64,000 nucleotides of DNA from JAJFHI01 sp050633705 (GTDB lineage Bacteria; Pseudomonadota; Alphaproteobacteria; Rhizobiales; Hyphomicrobiaceae), in NCBI GenBank assembly GCA_050633705.1, contig JBOEGZ010000011.1, positions 23,678-87,677 of the forward strand. The letters are read 5' to 3'. The notes beneath the pieces were generated by a model. It was not told the origin of the DNA. It searched no databases and saw only the letters and a program-made list of their open reading frames with translations. Each line of letters opens with the position of its first letter. Position 1 is the stretch's first letter. Shown in pieces: positions 1 to 9,004 of the stretch. A program made the translations under genes and the position numbers.

Positions 1-1
1 C

Positions 2-1396
2 TGCGCCGAACAAACGGTCTCCAAAGCGCTACCTCTGGTCTATGCCAACGCACTTGCCAGTCAGGTTGGTAAAGTTGCCAAGGCCGACATCAAAAAGCGC
101 GTACAAAAGTCGATTGCTCATGTCTTTTCGATGCAGGATTCAACAGGTGCGTTTGGCACCTGGGGGCCAAGCAACACGAACATTTGGCTGACCAGTTATG
201 TGGCAGACTTCCTGACGCGTGCAAACGAACAAGGCTATAGCGTGCCGAAACGGGCCTTCAACCAAACGCTCGACCGCTTGGCCAACTACATTTCCTATGC
301 TCAGGATTTCAAAAAAGGTGGCGAGCAAAGAGCTTACGCACTCTACGTTCTTGCACGCAACGGCCGCGCGCCAATGGGTGAATTGCGCTACTACGCCGAC
401 ACCCGTTTGTCGCGCTTCTCGACACCGCTGGCGAAAGCCCAAATCGGTGCTGCATTGGCCATGATGGGCGACAAGGCCCGGGCCAACCGAGCCTTTGCTT
501 CCGCCATCTCCGACGTTGAAAAGAAAAATGGCGCAAGCATCGTTTTGTCACGGTCCGACTACGGGTCGCGATTGCGCGACGGAGCAGCTTTGGTTGCCCT
601 GACGGCTGAAACAGGCTTGGCCACGGCTGCCGCGCCACGGCTTGTCGACGTGATTGCAAAAGCTGCCGCTGCGCGGTCTTACACATCGACACAGGAGCAA
701 GCCTGGATGTTGCTTGCAGCCAATGCCCTTGGCAAAGACAGTGCCACAGCCTTGGACATCAACGGTCAAAGCCATGGCGGCTCGCTAATGCGCACCTTAA
801 CGCCGGTCGAGCTGATCGACGAAAACGTCGTCGTAAAAAATACCGGCGACACACCTGTTGATGCTGTAATTTCAGTGTTAGGAGCGTCTTTAACCCCCGA
901 ACCCGGCGTTGCCAAGGGCTTTGAAATTTCTCGCAACTTCCACACCCTTGATGGTAAAAATGTTGATTTGAGAAAAACGACATCGATTGATCAAAATCAA
1001 AGATTTGTTGCTGTCGTCACGGTCAAAACGAAAAATCCAGGTGGACGTTTGCTGCTCGTTGATCGTCTTCCGGCAGGATTTGAAATCGAGAACCCACGCC
1101 TCGTTTCAAGTGGCGATGTCAAATCGATCAACTGGGTCAAAACAGGCGTTCAACCTGAACATACCGAGTTTCGTGACGACCGCTTTGTTGCTGCGTTCGA
1201 TTTGCACAACACAAGACGACGGAATAATGCAAGCGCACCAGAAACGGTATTGCAGGTTGCCTATATCGTTCGCGCCGTAACTCCAGGAACGTTCATCCAT
1301 CCGGCCGCAACGGTTGAAGATATGTATCGTCCGGAACGTTACGCACGAACCGACATGGGCCAACTGACAATCAAACCAGCCGTTGCAGCGAAATAG
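2..1396 (+). CDS. Alpha-2-macroglobulin family protein, C-terminal part (5' end outside window)
   Basis: This is the last 464 codons of a bacterial alpha-2-macroglobulin, a periplasmic protease trap of the YfhM type. The open frame runs in from the window edge, and its first visible codons read C-A-E-Q, the thioester motif (CxEQ) whose Cys and Gln form the reactive bond that captures proteases. The following ~230 residues are helical and fit the thioester domain (for example GTWGPSNTNIWLTSYVADFL), and the last ~200 residues fit the bait-proximal and receptor-like beta domains (VELIDENVVVKN, LLVDRLPAGFEIENP). pbpC starts 64 bases after the stop. Bacterial alpha-2-macroglobulins are commonly paired with pbpC, which is thought to repair the wall after envelope damage. 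The N-terminal signal or lipobox is outside the window and cannot be judged. Confidence 0.93.
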   Translation, partial: CAEQTVSKALPLVYANALASQVGKVAKADIKKRVQKSIAHVFSMQDSTGAFGTWGPSNTNIWLTSYVADFLTRANEQGYSVPKRAFNQTLDRLANYISYAQDFKKGGEQRAYALYVLARNGRAPMGELRYYADTRLSRFSTPLAKAQIGAALAMMGDKARANRAFASAISDVEKKNGASIVLSRSDYGSRLRDGAALVALTAETGLATAAAPRLVDVIAKAAAARSYTSTQEQAWMLLAANALGKDSATALDINGQSHGGSLMRTLTPVELIDENVVVKNTGDTPVDAVISVLGASLTPEPGVAKGFEISRNFHTLDGKNVDLRKTTSIDQNQRFVAVVTVKTKNPGGRLLLVDRLPAGFEIENPRLVSSGDVKSINWVKTGVQPEHTEFRDDRFVAAFDLHNTRRRNNASAPETVLQVAYIVRAVTPGTFIHPAATVEDMYRPERYARTDMGQLTIKPAVAAK

Positions 1397-1401
1397 AAAT
1401 G

Positions 1402-1430
1402 AGCGCGCCGCAGACACACTGCGGCGCGCT
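1402..1430 (+). terminator. Perfect 12-bp hairpin between the macroglobulin gene and pbpC
   Basis: AGCGCGCCGCAG (1402-1413) and CTGCGGCGCGCT (1419-1430) form a perfect stem with a 5-base loop, six bases after the stop codon. The tail (GACCTTTCCC) is only weakly T-rich, so it may attenuate readthrough into pbpC rather than stop it fully. Confidence 0.55.
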
Positions 1431-1460
1431 GACCTTTCCCAATAAGAGCCATAAAAACTC

Positions 1461-3626
1461 GTGACACAAAGCGCACCCAAAACAAAAAAAACGAAAATCT
1501 GGTCTCGGCGGCTGGCAATTCTGCTTGCCATAAGCATCTTCTTGGCAGCGACCGGCGCTGCAGGGCTTACATTTGCATTGCATCAAGCTCAAAACACGAT
1601 TGGACGACCACCACTAGAAAATGTTGCGGAAATGTCGAAAACAGTCGTCGACCGCAATGGCCGATTGCTCAGAGCCTACACGACACGTGATGGACTTTGG
1701 CGCCTGCCGGTTACACATGACGACGTCGACGAGAAATACCTCAAACTTCTTCTGACCTTCGAAGACCGGCGTTTCTGGAGCCATGGTGGCGTTGACCCAT
1801 GGGCCATTGCCCGCGCGGCAACACAGTTGATCACAAACCGCCGCCTCGTTTCGGGCGCCTCAACGCTCACCATGCAGGTTGCCCGCCTCGTTGATCGCAA
1901 ACACGAACGAACTGCTGGCGGCAAACTCCGTCAAATAGCGCGTGCCTTACAGCTCGAAAAAACGATGTCGAAGAGCCAAATACTCGACCTCTACCTTCGC
2001 ATTGCTCCATTTGGCGGAAATATTGAAGGTGCACGGGCGGCATCGCTGGCATATTTTGGTAAAGAGCCCAAACGATTGTCACTTGGCCAAGCCGCATTAT
2101 TAGTTGCTTTACCGCAATCTCCAGAAGCGCGTCGACCCGACCGAAATTGGAGTGCTGCGCGTCGGGCGCGAGCTCATGTTTTAGAAACAGCCGTTAGCGC
2201 TGGCATTCTAACTACAGCAGAAGCTCATCGTGCCAAAACCGAACCGATACCAACAAAGCGTCTCCAGTTTCCGAAATTCACAGCCCACCTTGCTGATGCC
2301 GAGATCGCTCAACGACCCAATGTGGCCCACCACAAACTGACGATCGATCGGCGCATTCAGCAAAGTCTTGAACAGCTCGCCAGCCTTCATGCAGATCGCC
2401 TGGGCCAAAAAATATCGACAGCAATTGTTGCTGTTGATAACACAACAGGTGAAGTTCTAGCCTCTGTCGGGTCGGCTGGCTTGTTGGATGCAGGTCGTCT
2501 TGGCGCGATCGATATGACCAACGCAATTCGCTCGCCCGGCTCAACCCTCAAGCCCCTGATTTATGGCCTGGGATTCGAGGCCGGCCTCATTCATCCGGAA
2601 ACATTTATCGAAGATCGCCCCGTACGGTTTGGCAACTATGCGCCGAAAAACTTCGACAAGGGGTATCATGGCACTGTCAGCATTCGCGATTCCCTCGCCC
2701 AGTCTCTCAACATTCCGGCTGTAAAAGTTTTGCACGCCCTTGGCCCGGCAAAACTCGTCGCCCGATTGCGAAAATTTGAAACGGCGGCTGAATTGCCAAC
2801 CGGCATTGAACCATCACTTGCGGTTGGCCTCGGTGGCATCGGCATGAGGCTAGTTGATCTTGCAAAGATTTACACCGGTTTGGCACGCAATGGACATGTC
2901 ATTCCTTTGACCTACCGCTACGAGGACGTTGCGAAACGATTTGTCACCGGCGCTATCGCGAACGACAATAAAAACGGCCGGCTGATGTCGCCAATAGCAG
3001 CGAGTTATATCACCGATATTTTGAAGGATGCGCCACCACCGCCAAATACGCGACCTGGCCAAATCGCTTATAAAACCGGAACCTCCTACGGGTATCGTGA
3101 TGCGTTGGCCATTGGTTACGATGGCCGCCACACAATCGCTGTCTGGGTCGGACGTGCAGATGGTAGCTCGACACCTGGCCTCCTCGGGCGAACAGCCGCT
3201 GCACCAATTCTGTTCGACGCGTTCACCCGCGTTGGGGCCAAACGAACGCCTCTTGCCAGCCCGCCCAAAGCGGCCTTGCTGGTTGACGGTCGCGATTTAC
3301 CGCCACCTCTAAAACGGTTTCGGGCTGATCGATTGTTTGCTTCGCGCAAGGGGCCATACCTTGAAACGCCAGTTTCGATCTCTTTTCCTCCCGATCGATC
3401 GCAAATCGCTAGCGATATCGACGCTGAAACATCATCACCTGAACCGCTGTTGCTTAGGGCCGAGGGTGGTAATTTGCCATTAACCTGGCTGGTCAACGGC
3501 GCACCCATTCGCTCCTCCCCACACAAACGTCATGTCGTCTGGCACCCCCTTGGGGCAGGATTTGTCAAGCTGACTGTGATCGACGCCAAGGGAAATGTGG
3601 ACCGCGTCACTGTTCGCTTGCAATAG
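1461..3626 (+). CDS. pbpC: Penicillin-binding protein 1C
   Basis: This is a class A penicillin-binding protein of 721 residues that polymerises and crosslinks peptidoglycan on the periplasmic face of the inner membrane. Residues ~18-40 form the N-terminal membrane anchor. The GT51 glycosyltransferase domain follows, with the catalytic Glu in FEDRRFWSHGG (E101). The transpeptidase domain carries SxxK (S361-TLK), SxN (S415-LN) and KTGTS (from K538). The last ~80 residues, ending in VTVIDAKGNVDRVTVRLQ-type beta sequence, fit the PBP1C-specific C-terminal domain, which separates it from PBP1A and PBP1B. The start is a GTG at 1461, chosen because it precedes the basic stretch and the membrane anchor. 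The pairing with the upstream alpha-2-macroglobulin gene supports the call. Confidence 0.93.
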   Translation: MTQSAPKTKKTKIWSRRLAILLAISIFLAATGAAGLTFALHQAQNTIGRPPLENVAEMSKTVVDRNGRLLRAYTTRDGLWRLPVTHDDVDEKYLKLLLTFEDRRFWSHGGVDPWAIARAATQLITNRRLVSGASTLTMQVARLVDRKHERTAGGKLRQIARALQLEKTMSKSQILDLYLRIAPFGGNIEGARAASLAYFGKEPKRLSLGQAALLVALPQSPEARRPDRNWSAARRARAHVLETAVSAGILTTAEAHRAKTEPIPTKRLQFPKFTAHLADAEIAQRPNVAHHKLTIDRRIQQSLEQLASLHADRLGQKISTAIVAVDNTTGEVLASVGSAGLLDAGRLGAIDMTNAIRSPGSTLKPLIYGLGFEAGLIHPETFIEDRPVRFGNYAPKNFDKGYHGTVSIRDSLAQSLNIPAVKVLHALGPAKLVARLRKFETAAELPTGIEPSLAVGLGGIGMRLVDLAKIYTGLARNGHVIPLTYRYEDVAKRFVTGAIANDNKNGRLMSPIAASYITDILKDAPPPPNTRPGQIAYKTGTSYGYRDALAIGYDGRHTIAVWVGRADGSSTPGLLGRTAAAPILFDAFTRVGAKRTPLASPPKAALLVDGRDLPPPLKRFRADRLFASRKGPYLETPVSISFPPDRSQIASDIDAETSSPEPLLLRAEGGNLPLTWLVNGAPIRSSPHKRHVVWHPLGAGFVKLTVIDAKGNVDRVTVRLQ

Positions 3627-3739
3627 TCTGCAAAAGCTAGCCGCGGTTGAAATTAAGGCTTAGACTTGTCACCTCGGGCCCATTTCGCTCGCTTCGTCCG
3701 CTTAAGGTTTTGCCTGTGTTCGAGATCGCGCAAATTACT

Positions 3740-4867
3740 ATGACTTCAATGCTCCCTGGGCAATTGCGCTCTGTGGCGGTTGTCACGGTAATGACAGCTC
3801 TTACACTCTCGCTGGCAGCCTGCGATTCCGAACCAACACCCAAAGAGCGCGTCAACAACCGTGCGCTTCCCACTCTCGCCATCAACATCAAAGAGACGTC
3901 GGTCTCGGGAATTTCTTCCGGGGCCTACATGGCGGGGCAATTTCAATTTGCCCACGGCGAACTTGTGGTCGGCGCCGCGATTATCGCCGGTGGCCCATAT
4001 GGCTGTGCGGAAAGTACATTCGCTGATGTCATTCAAGGCCCAGGTACGGCATTTTTAAATTTGTCCAGAGCCGTCAACGGTTGCATGCGCGACACGCTTC
4101 GATCATGGGGCGTTCCCGATGCCATGGAACTGGCCAAAAAGGCGACCAAAAGAGCAACGACAGGGAGAATTGCTTCGATTGGCGATATCAAATCAGATAA
4201 AATCTATCTGTTTTCTGGCCGCGCTGACAACACGGTTGCGCCGTCGATCGTTGCTTCTGCTGCTGATTTTTATCGCAACCTCGGCGTTGGGGCTGAGAAC
4301 ATCGTCGCCGTAACAGATAAAGAGGCCGGCCACGCATTTGTCACTGAAACACACGGTGGGGCGTGCAATGTTTCCCAATCGCCCTACCTCGTAGATTGCG
4401 ATTACGATCAGGCGGGTGCCCTTTTGAGCCATATCTATGGCACGTTGCAACCCCCAACCTCCACGACGACAGGCGAATTCCGCCGCTTCGACCAAACCCC
4501 CTTCACCAAGGATCTCGGCGATCACGGTCTGGCTGTGACAGGTGCCGTCTACATTCCCAAATCATGTGAAGTCGAAACCTGCCGCGTTCACATCGCGTAC
4601 CATGGTTGCGCGCAAAACCGCCAAAGCGTTGGTGGCCGCTTTATCGAACAATCCGGGTTTGCCCGATGGGCCGATACCAACCGCATCGTCGTACTCTTTC
4701 CACAAACCAGCTCAAGCCCGTTAAATCCTCAAGGCTGTTGGGACTGGTGGGGCTTTACCAGCAACGACTATCTGACGCGCAAGGCACCACAAATTATCGC
4801 CGTGCACCGCATGCTTTCGCAACTGGCCAAACCTCCTGGAGCATCAATTGGCAACCAGCCCAATTAA
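3740..4867 (+). CDS. PHA depolymerase-like esterase, probable secreted lipoprotein (type 2 catalytic domain)
   Basis: A 375-residue alpha/beta hydrolase related to extracellular short-chain-length polyhydroxyalkanoate depolymerases with a type 2 catalytic domain. The lipase box is GISSGAYMAG near the N-terminus. A likely catalytic Asp lies in FSGRADNTVAPS and a likely His in EAGHAFVTE. The oxyanion-hole motif (IAYHGCAQN) is C-terminal to the lipase box, which is the order expected for type 2. The ATG at 3740 is chosen over an upstream TTG at 3647 because it gives a short signal peptide ending in a lipobox (LSLAACDSE). No starch- or PHA-binding module follows, so the substrate could be oligomers or another ester rather than PHA granules. 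It sits between pbpC and an outer-membrane barrel gene on the same strand. Confidence 0.75.
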   Translation: MTSMLPGQLRSVAVVTVMTALTLSLAACDSEPTPKERVNNRALPTLAINIKETSVSGISSGAYMAGQFQFAHGELVVGAAIIAGGPYGCAESTFADVIQGPGTAFLNLSRAVNGCMRDTLRSWGVPDAMELAKKATKRATTGRIASIGDIKSDKIYLFSGRADNTVAPSIVASAADFYRNLGVGAENIVAVTDKEAGHAFVTETHGGACNVSQSPYLVDCDYDQAGALLSHIYGTLQPPTSTTTGEFRRFDQTPFTKDLGDHGLAVTGAVYIPKSCEVETCRVHIAYHGCAQNRQSVGGRFIEQSGFARWADTNRIVVLFPQTSSSPLNPQGCWDWWGFTSNDYLTRKAPQIIAVHRMLSQLAKPPGASIGNQPN

Positions 4868-5057
4868 ATCTACGCTGTCCATATCTCATTTCTGCGAGCC
4901 CACCTCGACTTAAGACCAATGTCCTTTGATCGCCTCATCTTCGTTTGCCCGCTTCATTTTCGACAGGTACGAGACACCTGCCAACTGCGACTAAGCGCGC
5001 TCCCCATCGCCGCACAAACAGGCTAAGTTTGGCCGTATAGGAATACAACGGGATGGG

Positions 5058-6068
5058 ATGGGACACATGATGGGAAAACCTTTGGCAAACGCCGTAAATG
5101 TTGAACCCCTTGCGCCAAAATTGAGTTGGTCATCTTCATACCAAAAAGCGCACAATGTATCGGTTTGGGAAAAGATCTGCCGAGCGACTGCCATTGCTGC
5201 GGTTTGTATTGCACCAATCTCTGACATCGTACACAGCGGCACCGACGTTGACGGCAATACGTCAGCGAGCAAGTCTGCCACCCACGCCTCTGCGTCGCAT
5301 TCGGACGCCAAGCTTTCTGAACTCTCTTATTCAAAAGATCTGATGATTGCTGGGTATGGCGGAGCCCCATTCACCTATCCCTCAGACGTGCGTGCACACA
5401 AAGAGGGCGTGCGCGATTTCACCGTTAAAGACGTTGCTTGGGACGCCAAACCTTTTAAATCGCCGATTTATTACGGAGTGCGGGTTGTGCGGTGGCCAGG
5501 CAACTCTCGTTTTGGCAGCATGCTCGATTTTACCCACTCAAAAACCATCGCCCGCCTAGCCCAGGACGTGAAAGCAACGGGGCAAATCAATGGCCAACCG
5601 GTGCCCGAGAGCGGACCACTTAAGGCTCTATTTGAACGGCTGGAATTCAGTCACGGACACAACATGCTAAGCCTCAACGCCATGATGCGCCTTGGTCGGT
5701 TGACAAAAAATATTTTGCCGTATGTCGGTTTGGGTGCAGGCGTGAACCTTCCCCATAGTGAAGTCCAAGTGCAAGGCGACCCAAAACGCAGTTACGAATA
5801 CCAATACACTGGCCCCATGGCCCAAGGTCTTATTGGTGTAGAATTGCGCCTTGCGAAAATCTCTTACTTTGTCGAATACAAATTCACACTTGCCAAATAC
5901 CTAGTGCCATTGTCCGCCCAGGACGGAACGGAAATTGGTCTGTTTGGCGATCTTTTTCGTCAAGCAAAACGGTGGTGGAGTGAAAAAGAACCACCCGATG
6001 GCTGGGCCTCTACGGACTTAACAAGCCACAACGCCATTGCGGGTGTTGGCGTCAGAGTAAGCAAATAA
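5058..6068 (+). CDS. Outer-membrane beta-barrel protein, LpxQ (lipid A oxidase)-like
   Basis: A 336-residue protein whose C-terminal ~230 residues look like a small outer-membrane barrel: alternating beta sequence with motifs YYGVRVVRWPG, MLDFTHSKTIA, LEFSHGHNMLSLNAM and PYVGLGAGVNLPHSEV. From memory these resemble the rhizobial lipid A oxidase LpxQ, which converts the proximal glucosamine of lipid A to 2-aminogluconate in the outer membrane. It is about 100 residues longer than LpxQ. The extra N-terminal part has a hydrophobic segment (CRATAIAAVCIAPISDIV) followed by a Ser/Ala/His-rich linker, possibly a long or internal signal sequence. The protein ends in VGVRVSK, without the usual terminal Phe. 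It could be another barrel of the same fold rather than an active oxidase. Confidence 0.58.
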   Translation: MGHMMGKPLANAVNVEPLAPKLSWSSSYQKAHNVSVWEKICRATAIAAVCIAPISDIVHSGTDVDGNTSASKSATHASASHSDAKLSELSYSKDLMIAGYGGAPFTYPSDVRAHKEGVRDFTVKDVAWDAKPFKSPIYYGVRVVRWPGNSRFGSMLDFTHSKTIARLAQDVKATGQINGQPVPESGPLKALFERLEFSHGHNMLSLNAMMRLGRLTKNILPYVGLGAGVNLPHSEVQVQGDPKRSYEYQYTGPMAQGLIGVELRLAKISYFVEYKFTLAKYLVPLSAQDGTEIGLFGDLFRQAKRWWSEKEPPDGWASTDLTSHNAIAGVGVRVSK

Positions 6069-6109
6069 AGCCGCAACGCTGCTTTACGCCAAACAATTTC
6101 AATTCGAGA

Positions 6110-8851
6110 CTAGAAGCGACGCAACAGGCGTTCGATATATTCAAGCTCCTGTGGAGGCCGCTTCATTTCTCCGACGCGACGGCGAAGCTCTTCAAGAATC
6201 TCACGCGCGCGTTGGCGATCAATTTCACTTGGAACTTTAACGCCACTGCCCTCGTTCGGACCATCCTGGGCTTGCGGGCGTCCGAGCGGATCTCGCTTTT
6301 GCTGTTCGCCATAGCGCTGTGGCGTATTCTGCATCATATTTTTTGCAAGTTCCTGCATTCCCTCGCGCATTTGATCAAGCGCGCGGCCCTGCTGCTGCGT
6401 CGCTTCCTGAAGCCTGTTCTCTTTGAGTGCTTCTTGCGCCTGTTGCATTGCTCGTTCGGCTTTATCAAGAGCTTTCTTGTCTCCAATACCCAGCTCGTTC
6501 AGATCCTGCTTCATGCGATTGAGGCTATCTTGAAGAGATTTCTGACGTCGGCTCAACTGCTGCTTGCCAAACCCTTGCTGTTGTTGCTGACCCTGCTGGC
6601 CTTGTTGCCCTGGCCTTCTCTGATTTCCACGTTGCGCGCGCTTGCCACCCCAACGTTTTTCCTGACCGGGTTTGGCTTCCCCGGTGGCTTGACCACGTTG
6701 TTGGCCGTGCTGACCTTTGTTTTCCTGGCCGCTACGTTGTTGACCACCTTTTTGCTTTTGGCCTTGTTGCTTGCGACGTTCCTCAAAGGTTTCGTCCATC
6801 AACTTCTTTTGTTCGTTCATCATGTCGCCGAGTTTTTCCATCTGCTTTTGCATCTGGCGGTTCTGCTCAGCGGTCGCTTGATCTTGTTGGCCTGACTTCA
6901 TCCGATCAAGAAGATCGCGCAGTTCGCTCAACATTTGCTCGGCTTTTTCCCGCGATCCGTTTTTGGCGGCTTCTTCCAGTTCCTTCATCATGTCAGCGAG
7001 GTCTTGCTCGGTGACAATCTTGTTGTCTTGATCCTGCCCACCGTCTGGAGGTGGTTCACCGTTTTGTTGTGCCTGCTTTTGAAGCTGCTTCATGTATTCG
7101 TTCAGCGCCTGGCGCATTTCTTCCATGGCCGCTTTAATTTCTTCTTCTGACGCCCCGTCCTTCAACAGTTTGGCCAGCTTATCCTGAGCTTCTTTCAAGC
7201 GGCGCTCTGCGTCAGACAAGTCACCGTCTTCAATTCGCAATGCCGTATGCCACAACTGTTCGATCACACTGTTGCGCCCGGCGCGCGTTTGATCTCGCTC
7301 AAGACGGTAATAGGCAGAGCGCAATCCGAGATAGGCTTGTGCATCTTTAATAAAACCATCGGGTTCAAGCGTCAGTGCTTCAAGCGCAAGTAACACGTCA
7401 TCGCGGTATCGGTAATCTTCAATCAGCTTGCGACGTTGTTCGATCACCGCACGCGCGAGCAGATTTGAAAACTGACGCTCAGGCAAGGTCATAACCAATG
7501 GGCGACTTTTCCCAACCTGACCGGCCACATCTTCAGCCTCAAGTGTCATAATCACTTTCATTCCGGCCCATGGATGCGCTGCAAGCTCCAACGTCGTTTT
7601 TGCTTCGGCTTTCTTACTGCCGACGCGGGGAATTTGCAGTTTCAAAACCGGTGGTGGCTCAAGCGGAACCCGTGGCCCAGATAATCCAGCCTTTTGCAAT
7701 TCAGGATTTTTGGGGGTTGCCAGATTTATATTGTTCGATTGCGACTGTTCGTTTGCTGTCTCTGGTTTTCTTTGCAATTTCGCGACAGCTGAAACCACAC
7801 CGTAATCGTCTTCAATTTTATAAGTCAGCTTCATCGAGCCGCGCGCCGTACTTTCAGGCTTTTTCGAAAACGATACTTTTGGCAGTGCATCCGGAACAAC
7901 GGATAACGTCCACTGTCCTAGCTCGGTTTTTCCTCGAAGAATGCGAAGACGACCAGATCTTGTGACCGTATGGCGAATGTCAGAAACAGTTGCCGGCATT
8001 GTTGAAACGCCGTCTTTCTTCTTTTCAGGTTTTTTGGGCAGTAACACCTCTGGCTCTGGTGTATCTGCCAGAAATTCGACCCGCAAGGCTTCATGCCCGG
8101 TACCGGATGCTCGAACAACCAATTCGCTGCTGGTTGGAATCTCAATCAAGCCACCAACCGATTTGCCACCATCAAGCTTTGACTGAGCTTTTGCACCTGA
8201 ACCATCCGACAACATGACAGCAGGTCTGCGTGTGTAAGACGGCGGTGTCAGCCACGCATCGAGACGGGCGGTTGAAATCTCATTCTTTGCCGTAAAGTCC
8301 CAAGCGGCGGCAAACCTCTCTGGTAACGCAGCACCCGCTAAGGCAGCCAACATGACAATGCCAACCATCGCCGCTAAGCGTAACGCCATCGGATCTCGTT
8401 GATGCGTTCCTGGTTGAGGGTTTCCAACCCGCAGCTTTGCAAGAAGCTGAGCCATCCGACTGCGATGCGTATTCCAAATGTGGTCCGTCGAAGCATCTTT
8501 TCCAGGTGCAGAAACAATGTCCTCATAGGACGATGCGGGCCTATGCGCGATCTTGGAGTTTCGCTCGATGCGGCGGATCGCTTGCTCACGAGACGGCCAG
8601 GGAACGCGAAGCGCAAACAAAAGAGAAACCAGCGCACTCAATCCTAAAAACGCGAGCAGACCCTTGTGCGCCCAAAGGCCAAGCATCGACCAAACGCCAA
8701 AGATGGACAAAAACGCAAAGATCACGCCGATGCCGATAACAAGCCAAAAGCGCGGCCAGAACTTCTCAAACACCAGCGCCCATTTGCTCGCAAAAACTTT
8801 GCGCTCGAAGACCGGATCTCGTTTCGCCCGTTGCGATTTTTTTTCAGTCAT
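6110..8851 (-). CDS. TIGR02302 family protein (DUF4175), large membrane-anchored protein
   Basis: A 913-residue protein of the alphaproteobacterial TIGR02302 family, whose function is not established. Two hydrophobic segments near the N-terminus (FWLVIGIGVIFAFLSIFGVW and LLAFLGLSALVSLLFAL) and one at ~175-195 anchor a large, probably periplasmic region. The middle is beta-rich (YKIEDDYGVVSAVAKL). The last ~350 residues are helical and very low in complexity, rich in Gln, Glu, Lys and Met, and probably coiled coil. The ATG at 8851 (MTEKKSQRAKRDP) is preferred over a start at 8968, which would add 39 residues unlike the family. It lies downstream of lysA in the same direction, as is usual in Hyphomicrobiales. 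Confidence 0.88.
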   Translation of the reverse strand: MTEKKSQRAKRDPVFERKVFASKWALVFEKFWPRFWLVIGIGVIFAFLSIFGVWSMLGLWAHKGLLAFLGLSALVSLLFALRVPWPSREQAIRRIERNSKIAHRPASSYEDIVSAPGKDASTDHIWNTHRSRMAQLLAKLRVGNPQPGTHQRDPMALRLAAMVGIVMLAALAGAALPERFAAAWDFTAKNEISTARLDAWLTPPSYTRRPAVMLSDGSGAKAQSKLDGGKSVGGLIEIPTSSELVVRASGTGHEALRVEFLADTPEPEVLLPKKPEKKKDGVSTMPATVSDIRHTVTRSGRLRILRGKTELGQWTLSVVPDALPKVSFSKKPESTARGSMKLTYKIEDDYGVVSAVAKLQRKPETANEQSQSNNINLATPKNPELQKAGLSGPRVPLEPPPVLKLQIPRVGSKKAEAKTTLELAAHPWAGMKVIMTLEAEDVAGQVGKSRPLVMTLPERQFSNLLARAVIEQRRKLIEDYRYRDDVLLALEALTLEPDGFIKDAQAYLGLRSAYYRLERDQTRAGRNSVIEQLWHTALRIEDGDLSDAERRLKEAQDKLAKLLKDGASEEEIKAAMEEMRQALNEYMKQLQKQAQQNGEPPPDGGQDQDNKIVTEQDLADMMKELEEAAKNGSREKAEQMLSELRDLLDRMKSGQQDQATAEQNRQMQKQMEKLGDMMNEQKKLMDETFEERRKQQGQKQKGGQQRSGQENKGQHGQQRGQATGEAKPGQEKRWGGKRAQRGNQRRPGQQGQQGQQQQQGFGKQQLSRRQKSLQDSLNRMKQDLNELGIGDKKALDKAERAMQQAQEALKENRLQEATQQQGRALDQMREGMQELAKNMMQNTPQRYGEQQKRDPLGRPQAQDGPNEGSGVKVPSEIDRQRAREILEELRRRVGEMKRPPQELEYIERLLRRF

Positions 8852-9004
8852 CCTGGGACCTTGGCATTTGCTGATCTCAAGAGCACAGACTACCCCCGTC
8901 AGCGGCCAACGAAAAGTTACAGATCCGCAAGCCGCCAAAGTGTTGATGACTCCAACAACGATCTCCAAGCATTTGTTTTATCTAGATTTTCAGACACATC
9001 AGGT

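Noticed and set aside
6212..7150. Long Leu/Phe-rich open frames on the plus strand
   Set aside because: They are the reverse reading of the Gln/Lys/Glu-rich tail of the TIGR02302 gene; composition and overlap show they are shadows.
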